Shown here in pieces: positions 24,028 to 36,001 of a DNA stretch of 64,000 nucleotides (position 1 is the stretch's first letter; each line of letters starts with the position of its first letter). Both the position numbers and the translations under genes were made by a program. The stretch comes from Symsagittifera roscoffensis (taxonomy: Eukaryota; Xenacoelomorpha; Acoela; Convolutidae), in the NCBI RefSeq assembly GCF_963678635.1, contig NW_026971149.1, positions 1-64,000 on the forward strand, read 5' to 3'. The notes below the pieces were generated by a model, which saw only the letters and a list, made by a program, of their open reading frames with translations, was not told where the DNA came from and made no database searches.

Positions 24028-26511
24028 CTAGATGGTCGCGTGTAGCACAAAAAGCAATTAGGAAGGGGTAGGGGCCCCTTCCGGGCAAAAAATTTCTAAA
24101 ATTATACATTTACCAAAATGACCATATTTGTCGAGTTCTCAAAAACGTTTCGTTGAATTTTTCTAATTTTTTGCATGCGGCCCTAATTTGACACGGCAAT
24201 CATATCTTATAAAGGTCACTTTTCGATCCTATCGGTTTGAAGCCCATTTTACCCGATTTTTCCACTTTTTTGAGTTAACTAAAAGGTGATTTTTCGAAGT
24301 TTCTCAAATTGGGTACTTTTTACGGCTTTGGTCATGAAAACCATTCTGAACAGGTTCATAGAGTGTGGCTTAGTGAGTTTATTCAATTGGGACAACTTTT
24401 TTTGACTTTTTGAAAAAAATTGTTTTTTCCTATTTCTGACTCAACATTTTGATTTAAAAATTAAAAAATTTTGAAAGTGATTAAAAGTGGTTTTTGATGG
24501 TTGATTCGAGCTCCCGATAGTCAATTTAGTGGGTATAGAGTATTTGAAGGTCAAAATTGGATAAAAATTGTAGTTTTTTGTATTTTTGAATTTTGACCAT
24601 ATATGGTACTAATTAGTGTAAATACTACTACTAAAATTGTCAAAAAATGGTTTCGTTCTTAAAAAAAACCCGATGGATTGTTTCAAAAATTGGCATGCGA
24701 TCCTCATTTGACACGGCATCGATGTTTTTACTGATCACTTTTTCATCCTATTTGTTTGAAGACTATTTTTTACATTTTTCCACTTTTTCAAAGTGCTGAA
24801 AAAAGAGTTTTTTCGAATTTCCTCGAATTGGGTACTTTTTACGGCTTCGGTCACCAGAACCATTCTGAGCAGGTTCAAAAATAGTGGCTTAGATTTTTAG
24901 TTGATTTTGAACAACTTTTTTTGTTTTTCTGAAAAAAAAACCTTTTTCCCATTTCTGACTCAACTTTTTTGATGGAAAAAAACTTAAAAAATTCAGAACG
25001 ATTAAAAATGGTTTTTGATGGTTGATTCGAGCTTAGCATAGTCAATTTAGTCGGTATAGAGTATTTAAAAGTCAAAATTGGATAAAATTTGTAGTTTTTG
25101 CGATTTTTTTATTTTGACGATTTATGGAAAAATTGGTGTATATACTACTTTGTCAATTTCTGGAACAATTGTTTCGTTCTCAAAATTGCTTGAGTGCTTC
25201 TGCTGAAATTTGGCATGTGGCCTCAATCTACTCTCGTAATTTACACGTGATATTAGTAATGGTTTTTCTCATAAAATTCTTTTCTATAAGTTTGAAGAAA
25301 ACTTTTCCATTATCCGTTTTTTATGTTTCCAAAAAAGTTATTAACGACATTTCTCAAATTGAGTAAGCGTCTAGTCAATGGTAATGAAAACTATTTTGAA
25401 CTTAATCATATACTATGATTCCATTGGTAAAACTACTTGCCACCTTATTTTTTGACAGTATTTAAAAATCTGTTTGTTTTTCGGACTTACTTTTCTGGTA
25501 AAAAATGAAATTTTAATAAATTGCTTTTGAAAATATATGACACATGTTTTGAAAAATTAAAACGAAACATATAAAATGGGCTGTCGATTGTTCGTTTTAG
25601 CTTCGCAATTTTGAGTTTGGTGGGTGAAGAGCCTTAATTTAACCGAAATGGTTTCAGTTTGTAATTTTTGTTCTTTTTCGGCAGACATACAATTTGAAGA
25701 AAGAGTTTTCAAAATCTATCTGAAAATTAACAAAAAAAGCAGTCTGAAATAACCAGAGTCGTTTTTTGCTTTTTGATCTATTTCCATGCTTGAGAAGGTT
25801 AGTCAGAGTCTTCCATTGATTTATGAGTGATACGAGTCATCACAAATGAAAAGATTATTATTATTTTTTAAAACTTCAAACAAAAATTAGTCTTTACATT
25901 TGCAGTGGATAAGGGACTGTGAAAAAAAAACACAATTGGCCAAAGATTTTGTCTTAATCAAAAATGGCATACTATCCAAAGCCTTTACTGATGCTCCCTG
26001 GGACCCTTGTGGTCCCACTTAGGGAGCATCATTGACCTCCAACAAAGAAAACAGATATAGACGACAGTCACAATAATGTCTTGCTATCTTTAAGTGTTTT
26101 TAGGTAATTTTTTTAAAAATTCAAATGAAGTAATTAGTTTATTTTGCGAAAAACGGCAAAAAAAATCAAATCAGTATTTTCAAAATTCAGACAGTATCTG
26201 AATGGGAACCTCATGTGGTCCTGTTGTTGGTGGTACTGAATCTCGTGAAAAAAGTCGGAGTCGCAGCTGGACACGGCAAATTTCAGATAAAACCATAGTA
26301 ATGTTTTATGTGAACTGTTCGGAGAAGAAGTTCAGTAAGAAGAAAAAATCGGCTTCACCACTGCGCCCGTAGGGGGCAAAGTGAATGCGAACGTTTCAAG
26401 TAGGACTTTTTTCAAGAGTAACTGACCTGAGATGGGGTAAAGGTGAAACAAAAAACTTTTCTCGGAAGCAAGATTAGTCACGGAGGGCGGGTGGGACGCA
26501 GACCTGACCGG
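24028..26511 (+). repeat. U12, L-class cassette (2.48 kb)
   Basis: The head stem is at 24061-24082, H1 at 25990-26030 and H2 at 26354-26385. It is near-identical to U18 (38221-40706), including the AGTAAGAAG change near 26334 and the GTTGGTGGTACTGAATCTCG segment near 26223. That segment is also found in U8 but not in U9 or U11. Confidence 0.86.
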
Positions 26512-28495
26512 CTAGATGGTCGCGTGTAGCACAAAAAGAAATTAGGAAGGGGTAGGGGCCCCTTCCGGTCAAAAAGCAAAAAATTTTTTACGTTGTTACT
26601 AATGCCCAGAAACTATCGACTTCTGCAAAACCGCACGTCAGAATTTCCTAATTTTTTGCATGCGGGTCTGAATTTAGAAAATAATGGCAGTTTGTTAATG
26701 CCACTTTTGGATGGTTTCATTTTGAAGACCCTTTTTCCCACTTTTTCCACTTTTTTGAGTTAACTAAAAAGGTGTTTTTTTGACTTTTCTCAAAATGGGT
26801 AAATTTTGCTGCTATGATTATGAAAACCATTCTGAACAAGTTCCCAACGTGTGACCTAATGGATAAGTTTAAATGGAACAATTTTTTTTGACTTTTTGAA
26901 AAAATTTGTTTTTTCCCGTTTGTGACTCAACATTTAATTTCAAAAAAATGAAAATTTTCAAAAATGGGAAAAAATGGTTTCTGATGGTACATTCGAACTT
27001 GCCATAGCCAATTTAGTGCGTTTTGATCATTAATTTGTCAAAATTGATTAAAAATTGTAGTTTTTACGACTTTTAGTTTTGACTTTAATTATAATTATAG
27101 TAATAAAAATAGTACTACCAAAATTCCCGAGAAACTAATCTGTTCTCAAAAACTTCGCGTAGGATTTTCGTAAATTTTTGCATGCGGGTCTGAATTCACA
27201 AAAAAATGGCAGTTAGTTAATGCAACTTTTGGATGGTTTCGTTTTGAAGACCCCTTTCTCCATTTTTTCCACTTTTTTGAGTTAACTAAAAAGGTGTTTT
27301 TTCGACTTTTCTCAAAATGGGTGACATTTGCTGCTTTGATCATGGAAACCATTCTGAACAGGTTCCTAACGTGTTGCCTGATGAATTAGTTTAAATGGAT
27401 CAATTTTTTTTGAATTTTTGAAAAAGTATGATTTTTCCCGTTTGTGACTCAACATTTATTTTTTAAAAAATGAAAATTTTCAGAAATTGGAAAAAATGGT
27501 TTCTGATGGTAGAATCGAACTTGCTATAGCCAATTTAGTGGGTTTTGATCATTTATTTGTCAAAATTGATTAAAAATTGAAGTTTTTACGACTTTTTGAT
27601 TTGACTTTAATTATAAGTACAGTAATGAAATTAGTACTACCAAAATTCCGGAGAAACTAATCTGTTCTCGAAAACTTCACGTAGGATCTTCGTAATTTTT
27701 TGTATGCGGGTCTGAATTCACAAAAAAATGGCAGTTAGTTAATGCCACTTTTGGATGGTTTCATTTTGAAGACCCCTTTTCCCACTTTTTCTACTTTTTT
27801 GAGTTAACCAAAAATGTGTTTTTTGAATTTTTCTCAAAAGGGGTAATTTTTTCGGCATTGCTCAACAAAACCTTTCTGAATAGGTTCATAGAAAGTGTTT
27901 CTATGGATAAGGCAATTTGACACCAATTTTTTCAAATTAGGTAAATTTTCTTTTTTTTTCAATTTCATCTCTAACTTTTTTTGGTCGAAAAAAAATTCAA
28001 TTTTAAAAGTGAACAAAAGTGGTTTTTGATGGATGTTTTGAGCTTGCCATAGGCACTATAGAGTGGTTTGATCATTTTTCTAGTCAATTTTGAACAAAAA
28101 TTGAGAGTGTTTTATTCTTGTTTGCTCAATTTCAATTATTAATTGACGTGATCCTATTTAAAAGCCAAACAAAAAAACATTAAATTTAAAAAACCAGATT
28201 CAGTTGTCCGTTTTTTTAACTATGTTTTACATTCACTAGTGTAGCTACAGTGCATTGACTTAGTTACTGCAAAGAAATGCAGGGTTTTCTTTTGTTTCAA
28301 ATTTGAAAATTTTGTTTGAAAAACTAAAAAAAATGTAATTTTTATCGAAAAATTTTGTTTGATAATATAACAGGCTCTTCAAGTTAAAAATACAACAGTT
28401 TATTGATTGCTGAGCAAAATGAAATATGGAAAATTGTAATAAGTGATTAGAATTTCTCATTTCATGATTGTACGTTTGATGCTTCAATCCCTATA

Positions 28496-28537
28496 GGATG
28501 CGCCCTGGGACCCTTGTGGTCCCAGGTAGGGGCATCC
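28496..28537 (+). other. H1 hairpin of U13 (Q type)
   Basis: GGATGC pairs with GCATCC and CCCT with AGGG across a bulged G; TGGGACC pairs with GGTCCCA around CTT. In U23 the outer stem is GGATGCC with GGCATCC, a changed but paired stem. Confidence 0.75.
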
Positions 28538-28903
28538 GGGACCTCGAATAAAGAGCAGAGAAATAGAGACCAGCCGATATGTTGTGCTGTTATGTTTCAG
28601 CTTATACAGTTTTTGCGGAAAACTTGCACCCTAGGAGAGCGTTTTCTTTTCCTTCAGGAGACATTGAATCTCAAATTTAATAGAAAGGTATTTTAGTTTT
28701 CCTGCTTCTTAGCATTGTGGATACTGGGATACATTTATGGAACCAACACGATACTCTATTTGCTTCGATGACATATGTGATGAAGGCGCATGATTATTTT
28801 CAGGATATAATTTTGAAAATGTATTAGAAAAAAAGATCCGAAAAAGTCTCTATCAAACAGTCGTGTCTGTCAATCTTTTATTTCTTAGGCAATACCATTA
28901 ATC

Positions 28904-28925
28904 GATTCCAGCTACGGAATGAATC
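28904..28925 (+). other. H2 hairpin of U13 (Q type)
   Basis: GATTCC pairs with GGAATGAATC (two bases bulged) around AGCTAC. U23 has the same inner stem and a longer perfect outer stem (52710-52741). Confidence 0.55.
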
Positions 28926-28965
28926 AATTTTCAAAAGAAGACGTGAAGGCGCACTGACTGATCAG

Positions 28966-29000
28966 GTGGGTGGGTAAAATTTTAGGTCGGGTGGGTGGGG
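28966..29000 (+). other. Double G-tract at the U13 3' end
   Basis: Two clusters, GGTGGGTGGG and GGGTGGGTGGGG, are separated by an A/T-rich spacer, 15 bases before CTAG. Five or six G runs give a strong quadruplex-type pattern in otherwise AT-rich DNA. Confidence 0.65.
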
Positions 29001-31210
29001 CGAAACAATTTCCTCTAGATGGTCGCGTGTAGCACAAAAAGCGATTAGGAAGGGGTAGGGGCCCCTTCCGGTCAAAAGGCAATAAATTTTTTACAGTGGT
29101 AAATATTCCTAGTAACTATCGAGTTCTGCTAAACCGCACGTCAGAATTTCCTAATTTTTTGCATGCGGGTCTGAATTTGGAAAATAATGGCAGTTTGTTA
29201 ATGCCATTTTTGGATGGTTTCATTTTGAAGACCCCTTTTCCCACTTTTTCCACTTTTTTGAGTTAACTAAAAAGGTGTTTTTTCGACTTTTCTCAAAATG
29301 GGTAAATTTTGCTGCTAAGTTCATGAAAACCATTCTGAACAGGTTCCTAACGTGTGGACTGATGAGTTAGTTTAAATGGAACATTTTTTTTTGATTTTTT
29401 GAAAAAATATGATTTTTCCCGTTTGTGACTCAACATTTATCTTTTAAAAAATGAAAGTTTTCAGAAATGGGAGAAAATGGTTTCTGATGGTAGATTCGAA
29501 CTTGCCATAGCCAATTTAGTGGGTTTTGATCCTTTATTTGTCAAAATTGATTAAAAATTGTAGTTTTTACGACTTTTTGATTTGACTTTAATTATAAGTA
29601 CAGTAATGAAATTAGTACTACCAAAATTCCGGAGAAACTATTGTGTTCTCAAAAAATTCTCGTAGGATTTTCGTAAAATTTTGCATGCGGGTCTGAATTT
29701 ACAAAATAATGGCAGTTTTTTAATGCTACTTTTGGATGGTTTCATTTTGAAGACCCCTTTACCCATTTTTTCCACTTTTTTGAGGTAACTAAAAAGGTGT
29801 TTTTTCGACTTTTCTCAAAATGGGTAAATTTTGCTGCTTTGATTATGAAAACCATTCAAAACGGGTTCTTAACGCGTGGCCTAATGAATTAGCTTAAATG
29901 GAACAATATTTTTTGACTTTTTGAAAAAATATGATTTTTCCCGTTTGTGACTCAACATTAATTTTCAAAAAAATGAAAATTTTCAAAAATGGGAAAAAAT
30001 GGTTTCTGATGGTAGATTCGAACTTGCCATAGCCAATTTAGTGGGTTTTGATCATTTATTTGTCAAAATTGATTAAAAATTGTAGTTTTTACGACTTTTT
30101 GATTTGACTTTAATTATAAGTACAGTAATGAAATTAGTACTACCAAAATTCCGGAGAAACTGATCTGTTCTCAAAAAATTTCCGTACGATTTTCGTAAAT
30201 TTTTGCATGCGGGTCTGAATTTACAAAATAATGGCAGTTTCTTAATGCCACTTTTGGATGGTTTCATTTTGAAGACCCCTTTACCCATTTTTTCCACTTT
30301 TTTGAGTTAACCAAAAAGGTGTTTTTTGCACTTTTCTCAAAATGGGTAAATTTTGCTGCATTGATTATGTAAAACATTCTGAACAGGTTCCCAACGTGTG
30401 GCCTACTGAATAAGTTTAAATGGAACAATTTTTTTTGACATTTTGAAAAAATATAATTTTTCCCGTTTCTGACTCAACTTTTTTTTTCTCAAAAAAATTT
30501 AAGTTTTCAAAAGTGAAAAAAAAAAATGATTTTTGATGGTGTATTTGAGCTTGCCATTGTCGATTTAGTAGATACAGAGTGTTTTAGTTTCAAAAATAGT
30601 TAAAAATTGTCGATTTTTTACTTTTTCAGTTTGGATCTTATAAAGCTACTACAAATAATGAGAATATAATTAGTAATTTCATAATTCCGATGCGTGAGAA
30701 TGTTCTTATTTTTTCCATGCAGCCCTGAACTGTTCTTGGAATCATTTTAAAAAAATACAGATTGTTGAACCGCAAGAGTGACCCAAATTGACGGGTAAAT
30801 AATTGTTGAACTTTTGCTTTAATCCTTTTGGGATGCTCCCTGGGACCCCTGTGGTCCCATGTGGGGAGCATCCGTTACGACGATCAAAAACAAAAAAAAA
30901 AAAACTAAAGTTGTTCAATTTCCTAATCTGTTTTGGACAGCGCTGTTGTGTTGGCAAACTCTTTTATTCGTAAAAATATACGATTATAGAAACAAATGTC
31001 GGGGAAGAACTTTAACTGAACGACGTCGTGGCCACAGACAGATCGAAAATGTGGTCAGCAAATACAAGAAAAGCCGGGTAAATTATTCTTTTTGATGAGG
31101 TTTTCGGGCAAAGACGCATCAAAAATCAAACCCATTTTACCCCCAAAACGATAGTTGGCTAAGTAAAAACCTGCTCCTTCTTTTTTAAGGTGATGGAGAA
31201 TCACAAACCG

Positions 31211-31240
31211 CTTTTCGTTACTCGATCAAATCGAAAAAAG
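31211..31240 (+). other. H2 hairpin of U14
   Basis: CTTTTCG pairs with CGAAAA plus G across two extra A. It is at the same place as the U3 H2, which has a different stem sequence. Confidence 0.5.
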
Positions 31241-31262
31241 GTAGTCGTGGCCTGACTGATCA

Positions 31263-31299
31263 GGTGGGTAGGTAAATGATATTGGTCGGGTGGGTGGGG
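31263..31299 (+). other. Double G-tract at the U14 3' end
   Basis: GGTGGGTAGG and GGGTGGGTGGGG clusters are separated by an A/T-rich spacer. They lie just before the CTAG at 31314 and are homologous to the tracts of U3 and U13. Confidence 0.6.
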
Positions 31300-31313
31300 C
31301 GAAAGAGTAACCT

Positions 31314-33531
31314 CTAGGTGGCCGCGTTCCAGCATTTCAAAAATTTTTTAGGTGGGGTAGGGCCCCCACCGGTACAAGTAATCTCCCTAAATTGGTCTTT
31401 AGAGAATTTTGACAAAAAAGTTGATTCTCGAAATTGTCAGGTTAGATTGGTCTAATTTTTTGCATGCGGCCCTAAAATGTCAAACGAATAGGGGTTTCCT
31501 TTTGTGATTTTTTGACCCAACAATTTTTAACAGGTGTTTGGGCTAATTTGGGCTTTTTGCCCAATTTGGGAAAAGTTTTTATTTTGCTTAATTCTCAAAA
31601 ATAAGTAAAAATTTCAATATACTTATGAAAGAACGTCTAAATTGCTCTCAGCAGTCCTATCTAACGCACTAATCATCATGGTAGTGGAGGTTTTTGAATC
31701 GGAGAAAATTGATTTTTTTGACTTTTTTTTACCCATTTTTGAATACTTTTTCAAAATGAAAGGCTTTAACGAAAAAACTTGAAAACAATTTGCTATATTC
31801 ATTTAATTGAGCTTAAAGGGCATTGCTCTGGTTTTCTTAGCTAAAATGAAAAGTTTCAGCTAAAAATTGGCACTTTTTCAAAACAATCATTTTTTTCAAA
31901 AAAATTTTAAGTTTTTGATTTCTTTTCAATTTCTTGTTCAGAAATAAAGTTAAAAAACGATTATTGAGTCAGAGTAAATTTTTTGTTTCCACCCTAATGT
32001 ACCTTATGTGGGAGTACTGTTTGTACTAATTTTAGGCCCTCATTCTTGTTTTTAGCCAAGATATTGCTTTCGGAATTCTGTCAAAAAAGTCGAAAAAACA
32101 TGTTTTTTTGACCTTTCTCAAAATTTTAAAATTAGTGATCCACTTGTTGTTAGTCGCCAGATAAGGTCTCCAAAAACCTCGAAGACTCCAATAAACAGAC
32201 TGATGAGATTTTTTTTTAAAATTTTCAAAATTCGAATTTTTTGATTTTTTTTGAACTTTTCAGCTGAAAAATTATTCTAAGTACCGCCATTTGAAGAAGA
32301 AAAAAGGTTAAAGTTCAAAATTTTCTATCTTTTCTGGATTTTTTTTTCTTCCAGGCGATTTATCAAGCTAAAAATGGCTCATTCAGACTATCTGCATAGC
32401 TTGTTTAGGTTCCAGTTTCTCAAGTTGGCTCAAAGGTGCCTTAAGTGGAGGCGACAAGGAAACATAGCCAGAATGAAAACTTCATAAAATCTACAGTTTT
32501 CAACATTTTTTGGTAATTTAAAATGCTAGACCCACTAAGTTGGGTACGCTGAATCGTAATATGCAATTATTTTTCATTTTTTTTCAATTTTGAAAATTAT
32601 AAATTTTTGACTTTTTTAAAAAAAAAACATAATTTTTAATTTTTTCTCTTTTTTAAAACATTTTACATCATATTGATGTTGTTTCTGCCAAAGTGTTATA
32701 AACGGCTAGAACAGGAATCTTCATTACTTAAGAACAGTGGGTGGTGCGAGGAAAACAAAAAAAAACTGATTCATTTCTCCCGATTTACAAAAGAAAAAAG
32801 AAAAAAACTGTTTTTAAATTCATTAGAAAACCTACAATTTTTCTCATCATTATCCCTTACTAGTTTTCACCAACCGCATTTGTAACCCCCTAACATCAGT
32901 TGTTCTTGGATCTTGGAAGCATTGATTAATAAAATCAATTTTTTAAAAATTTATACAGCTTTTCATGAGGAATTGAAAACAAGCATTAGTGAAAAAAATT
33001 TTGTGAAAAATTAAAAACAACTATCCGTTATCCTGGATCGAGGTAGGATGCTCACTCGGTCCCTCTGGGACCTGTAGAGAGAGCAGCCGTAACTGTAAAC
33101 CCTACGCTTAAAATCTGAAATCAGCCTGATCGGAATTATGACATTAGCGGAGATCAAATAAGTTTTTGATAATGCGTTCTTATTTTGAACAATTTTTTTC
33201 TTTCCATTTCCTTCATTTTCCATTTTATTTTTGCCGAAACCAGTCTCTCTGCATGCCCGGTATTAGCAAAAACTTGATTGTTTCACACTTTGAAAACTTT
33301 GCGTTTTTTGGTGGTAGTTTAACTTAAAATTCATCAGAATTTTTCTTTAAAAAATTTTCACCTGGCAAAATTAATTGAGCATTGGCATTTGCGCCCGAAG
33401 GGCGCATTGCGAATGGGAATGCGTAGAAGTCCACGTATTTGCTTGAGCACATGATGTCGATGCATGACCACGCTCTCTTTTGTTTTCAGAAAATACCAAA
33501 AACAAAAATCCAACACGTGACCTTGAGGGTG
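31314..33531 (+). repeat. U15, M-class cassette (2.22 kb)
   Basis: The head stem is at 31351-31370. The first 250 bases are almost the same as U4. H1 is at 33049-33085 with AGAGAGAGC on the 3' arm in place of AGAGGGAGC. H2 at 33391-33405 is the complete GCGCCC/GGGCGC form. The end departs from other M cassettes: near 33510 it reads CACGTGACCTTGAGGGTG before CTAG instead of the usual ACCTGATTGTG. Confidence 0.85.
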
Positions 33532-36001
33532 CTAGATGGTCGCGTGTAGCACAAAAAGCAATTAGGAAGGGGTAGGGGCCCCTTCCGGGCAAAAAATTTC
33601 TAAAATTATACATTTACCAAAATGACCATATTTGTCGAGTTCTCAAAAACGTTTCGTTTAATTTTTCTAATTTTTTGCATGCGGCCCTAATTTGACACGG
33701 CAATCATATCTTATAAAGGTCACTTTTCGATCCTATCGGTTTGAAGCCCATTTTACCCGATTTTTCCACTTTTTTGAGTTAACTAAAAGGTGATTTTTCG
33801 AAGTTTCTCAAATTGGGAACTTTTTACGGCTTTGGTCATGAAAACCATTCTGAACAGGTTCATAGAGTGTGGCTTAGTGAGTTTATTCAAGTGGAACAAC
33901 TTTTTTTGACTTTTTGGAAAAAATTGATTTTTCCCATTTCTGACTCAACATTTTGATTTAAAAAATAAAAAAAATTTGAAAGTGATTAAAAATTGTTTTT
34001 GATGGCTGATTCGAGCTCCCGATAGCCAATTTAGTGGGTATAGAGTATTTGAAGGTCAAAATTGGTTAAAAATTGTAATTTTTTGTATTTTTTAATTTTG
34101 ACCATATATAGTACTAATTAGTGTAAATACTACTACTAAAATTGTCAAAAAATGGTTTCGTTCTTAAAAAAAACCCGATGGATTGTTTCCAAAATTGGCA
34201 TGCGATCCTGATTTGACACGGCATCGACGCTTTTACTGATCACTTTTTCATCCTATTTGTTTGAAGACCATTTTTTCCATTTTTCCACTTTTTCAAAGTG
34301 CTGAAAAAAGTGTTTTTTCGACATTTCTCAAAATGGGCAGTTTTTTAAGCGTTAGTCACTACAACAATTCTGAGCAGTTTCAAAAGGATGGATTTGATTT
34401 TAATTTGGTTTTTAACAACTCTTTTTTACTTTTTGAAAAAAATTGATTTTTCCCATTTCTGACTCAACGTTTTGATGGAAAAAAATTAAAAATTTTAAAA
34501 TGGTTTAAAATGGATTTTGATGGTTGATTCGAGCTTACCATAGTCAATTTAGTCGGTATAGAGTATTTAAAAGTCAAAAATGGATAAAATTTGTAGTTTT
34601 TGTGATTTTTTTAATTTGACGATTTATGGTAAAATTAGTGTAAATACTACTTTGCCAATTTCTGCAACAATTGTTCCGTTCTCAAATTGGCTTGAGTGTT
34701 TCTGCTGAAATTTTGCATGTAACCTGAATCGACTCTCGTCATTTACACGTGATATTCATAATGGTTTTTCTCATAAAATTCTTTTCTATAAGTTTGAAGA
34801 AAAGTTTTCCATTATCCGTTTTTTTTGTTTCCAAAAAAGTTATTAACGACATTTCTCAAATTGAGTAAGCGTCTAGTCAATGGTTATGAAAACTATTTTG
34901 TACCTAATCATATACTATGATTCCATTGGTAAAACTATTTGCCACCTTTTTTTGACAGTATTGAAAAATCTGGTTTTTTTCGGTCTTAATTTTCTGGTAA
35001 AAAAATTAAATTTTAATGAATTGCTTTTGAAAATATATGAGACATGTTTAAAAAAACAAAACAAAACTTATAAAATGGGCTGTCGATTTTTCGTTTCAGC
35101 TTCGCAAAGTCGAGTTGGGTGGGTGAAGAGCCTTAATTTAACCAAAATGGTTTGAATTTGTAATTTTTGTTCTTTTTCGGCTGACATACAATTAGAAGAA
35201 GGAGTTTTCAAAATCTATCTGAAATTGATCAAAAAAAGCAGTGTGAAATAACCAGAATCGTTTTTTTCTGTTTGATTTATTTTCATGCTTGAGAAGGGTA
35301 GTCAGAGTCTTTATTTGATTTATGAGTGATACGAGTCATCACAAATGAAAAGGTTATTATTATTTTTTAAAACTTCAAACAAAAATTAGTCTTTACATTT
35401 GCAGTGGATAAGGGACTGTGAAAAAAAACACAATTGGTCAAAGATTTTGTCTTAATCAAAAATGGCATACTATCCAAAGCCTTTACTGATGCTCCCTGGG
35501 ACCCTTGTGGTCCCACTTAGGGAGCATCATTGACCTTCAACAAAGAGAACAAATTTAGACGACAGTCACAAAATTGTCTTGCAATCTTTAGGTGTTTTTC
35601 GGTATTTTTTGAACTCGAATAAAGTAATACGTTCATTTTTAAAAAGACGGCAAAAATAAATCAAATCAGTATTTTGAAAATTGAGACGCCATCTGAATGG
35701 GAAACGCATGTGGTCCCGTTGTGGCACACATGGGCGACACAAAAAAGTCGTCACAGTCGGACATGTCAGTTTTAAATTAACACAATAGTTATGTTCTATT
35801 TATTGGAACAGTCTTGGGGAGTTCAGTTAGAAAAAAAATAAGCATTGCCATTGCGCTCGAAGGGCGGAATGTGAGTGTGAAAGCTTCACGTAAGAGGTTC
35901 TTCAAAAGTAACTGACCTTAGATGGGGTAAAGGTGAAAGAAAATTTTTTTCTCGGAAGCAAGATTAGTCACGGAGGGCGGGTGGGACGCAGACCTGACCG
36001 G
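33532..36001 (+). repeat. U16, L-class cassette (2.47 kb), mosaic
   Basis: The head stem is at 33565-33586, H1 at 35488-35528 and H2 at 35849-35871. The first about 330 bases share private changes with U28 (GTTTCGTTTA near 33651, TTGGGAAC near 33814). From about 33888 it follows U10 and U20 almost exactly to the end. A recombination or conversion point therefore lies in the first subrepeat. Confidence 0.86.

Larger units (their letters stand above)
26512..29014 (+). repeat. U13, Q-class cassette (2.50 kb)
   Basis: The head stem is at 26545-26566. Subrepeat headers GCATGCGGG at 26658 and 27180, and GTATGCGGG at 27702, are spaced exactly 522 nt. The header is followed by TCTGAATT instead of the CCCTAATT of the L class, so this is a separate subrepeat family. 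H1 at 28496-28537 and H2 at 28904-28925 are Q type, and a double G-tract at 28966-29000 precedes the junction. Confidence 0.85.
29015..31313 (+). repeat. U14, P-class cassette (2.30 kb), mosaic
   Basis: The head stem is at 29048-29069. Headers GCATGCGGG at 29161, 29683 and 30205 are spaced 522 nt and belong to the U13 subrepeat family. From about 30690 the sequence switches to the U3 tail: the GAACCGCAAGAGTGACC segment near 30766, H1 at 30831-30873, H2 at 31211-31240, and a G-tract at 31263-31299. It is a body of one family joined to the tail of another. Confidence 0.85.
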
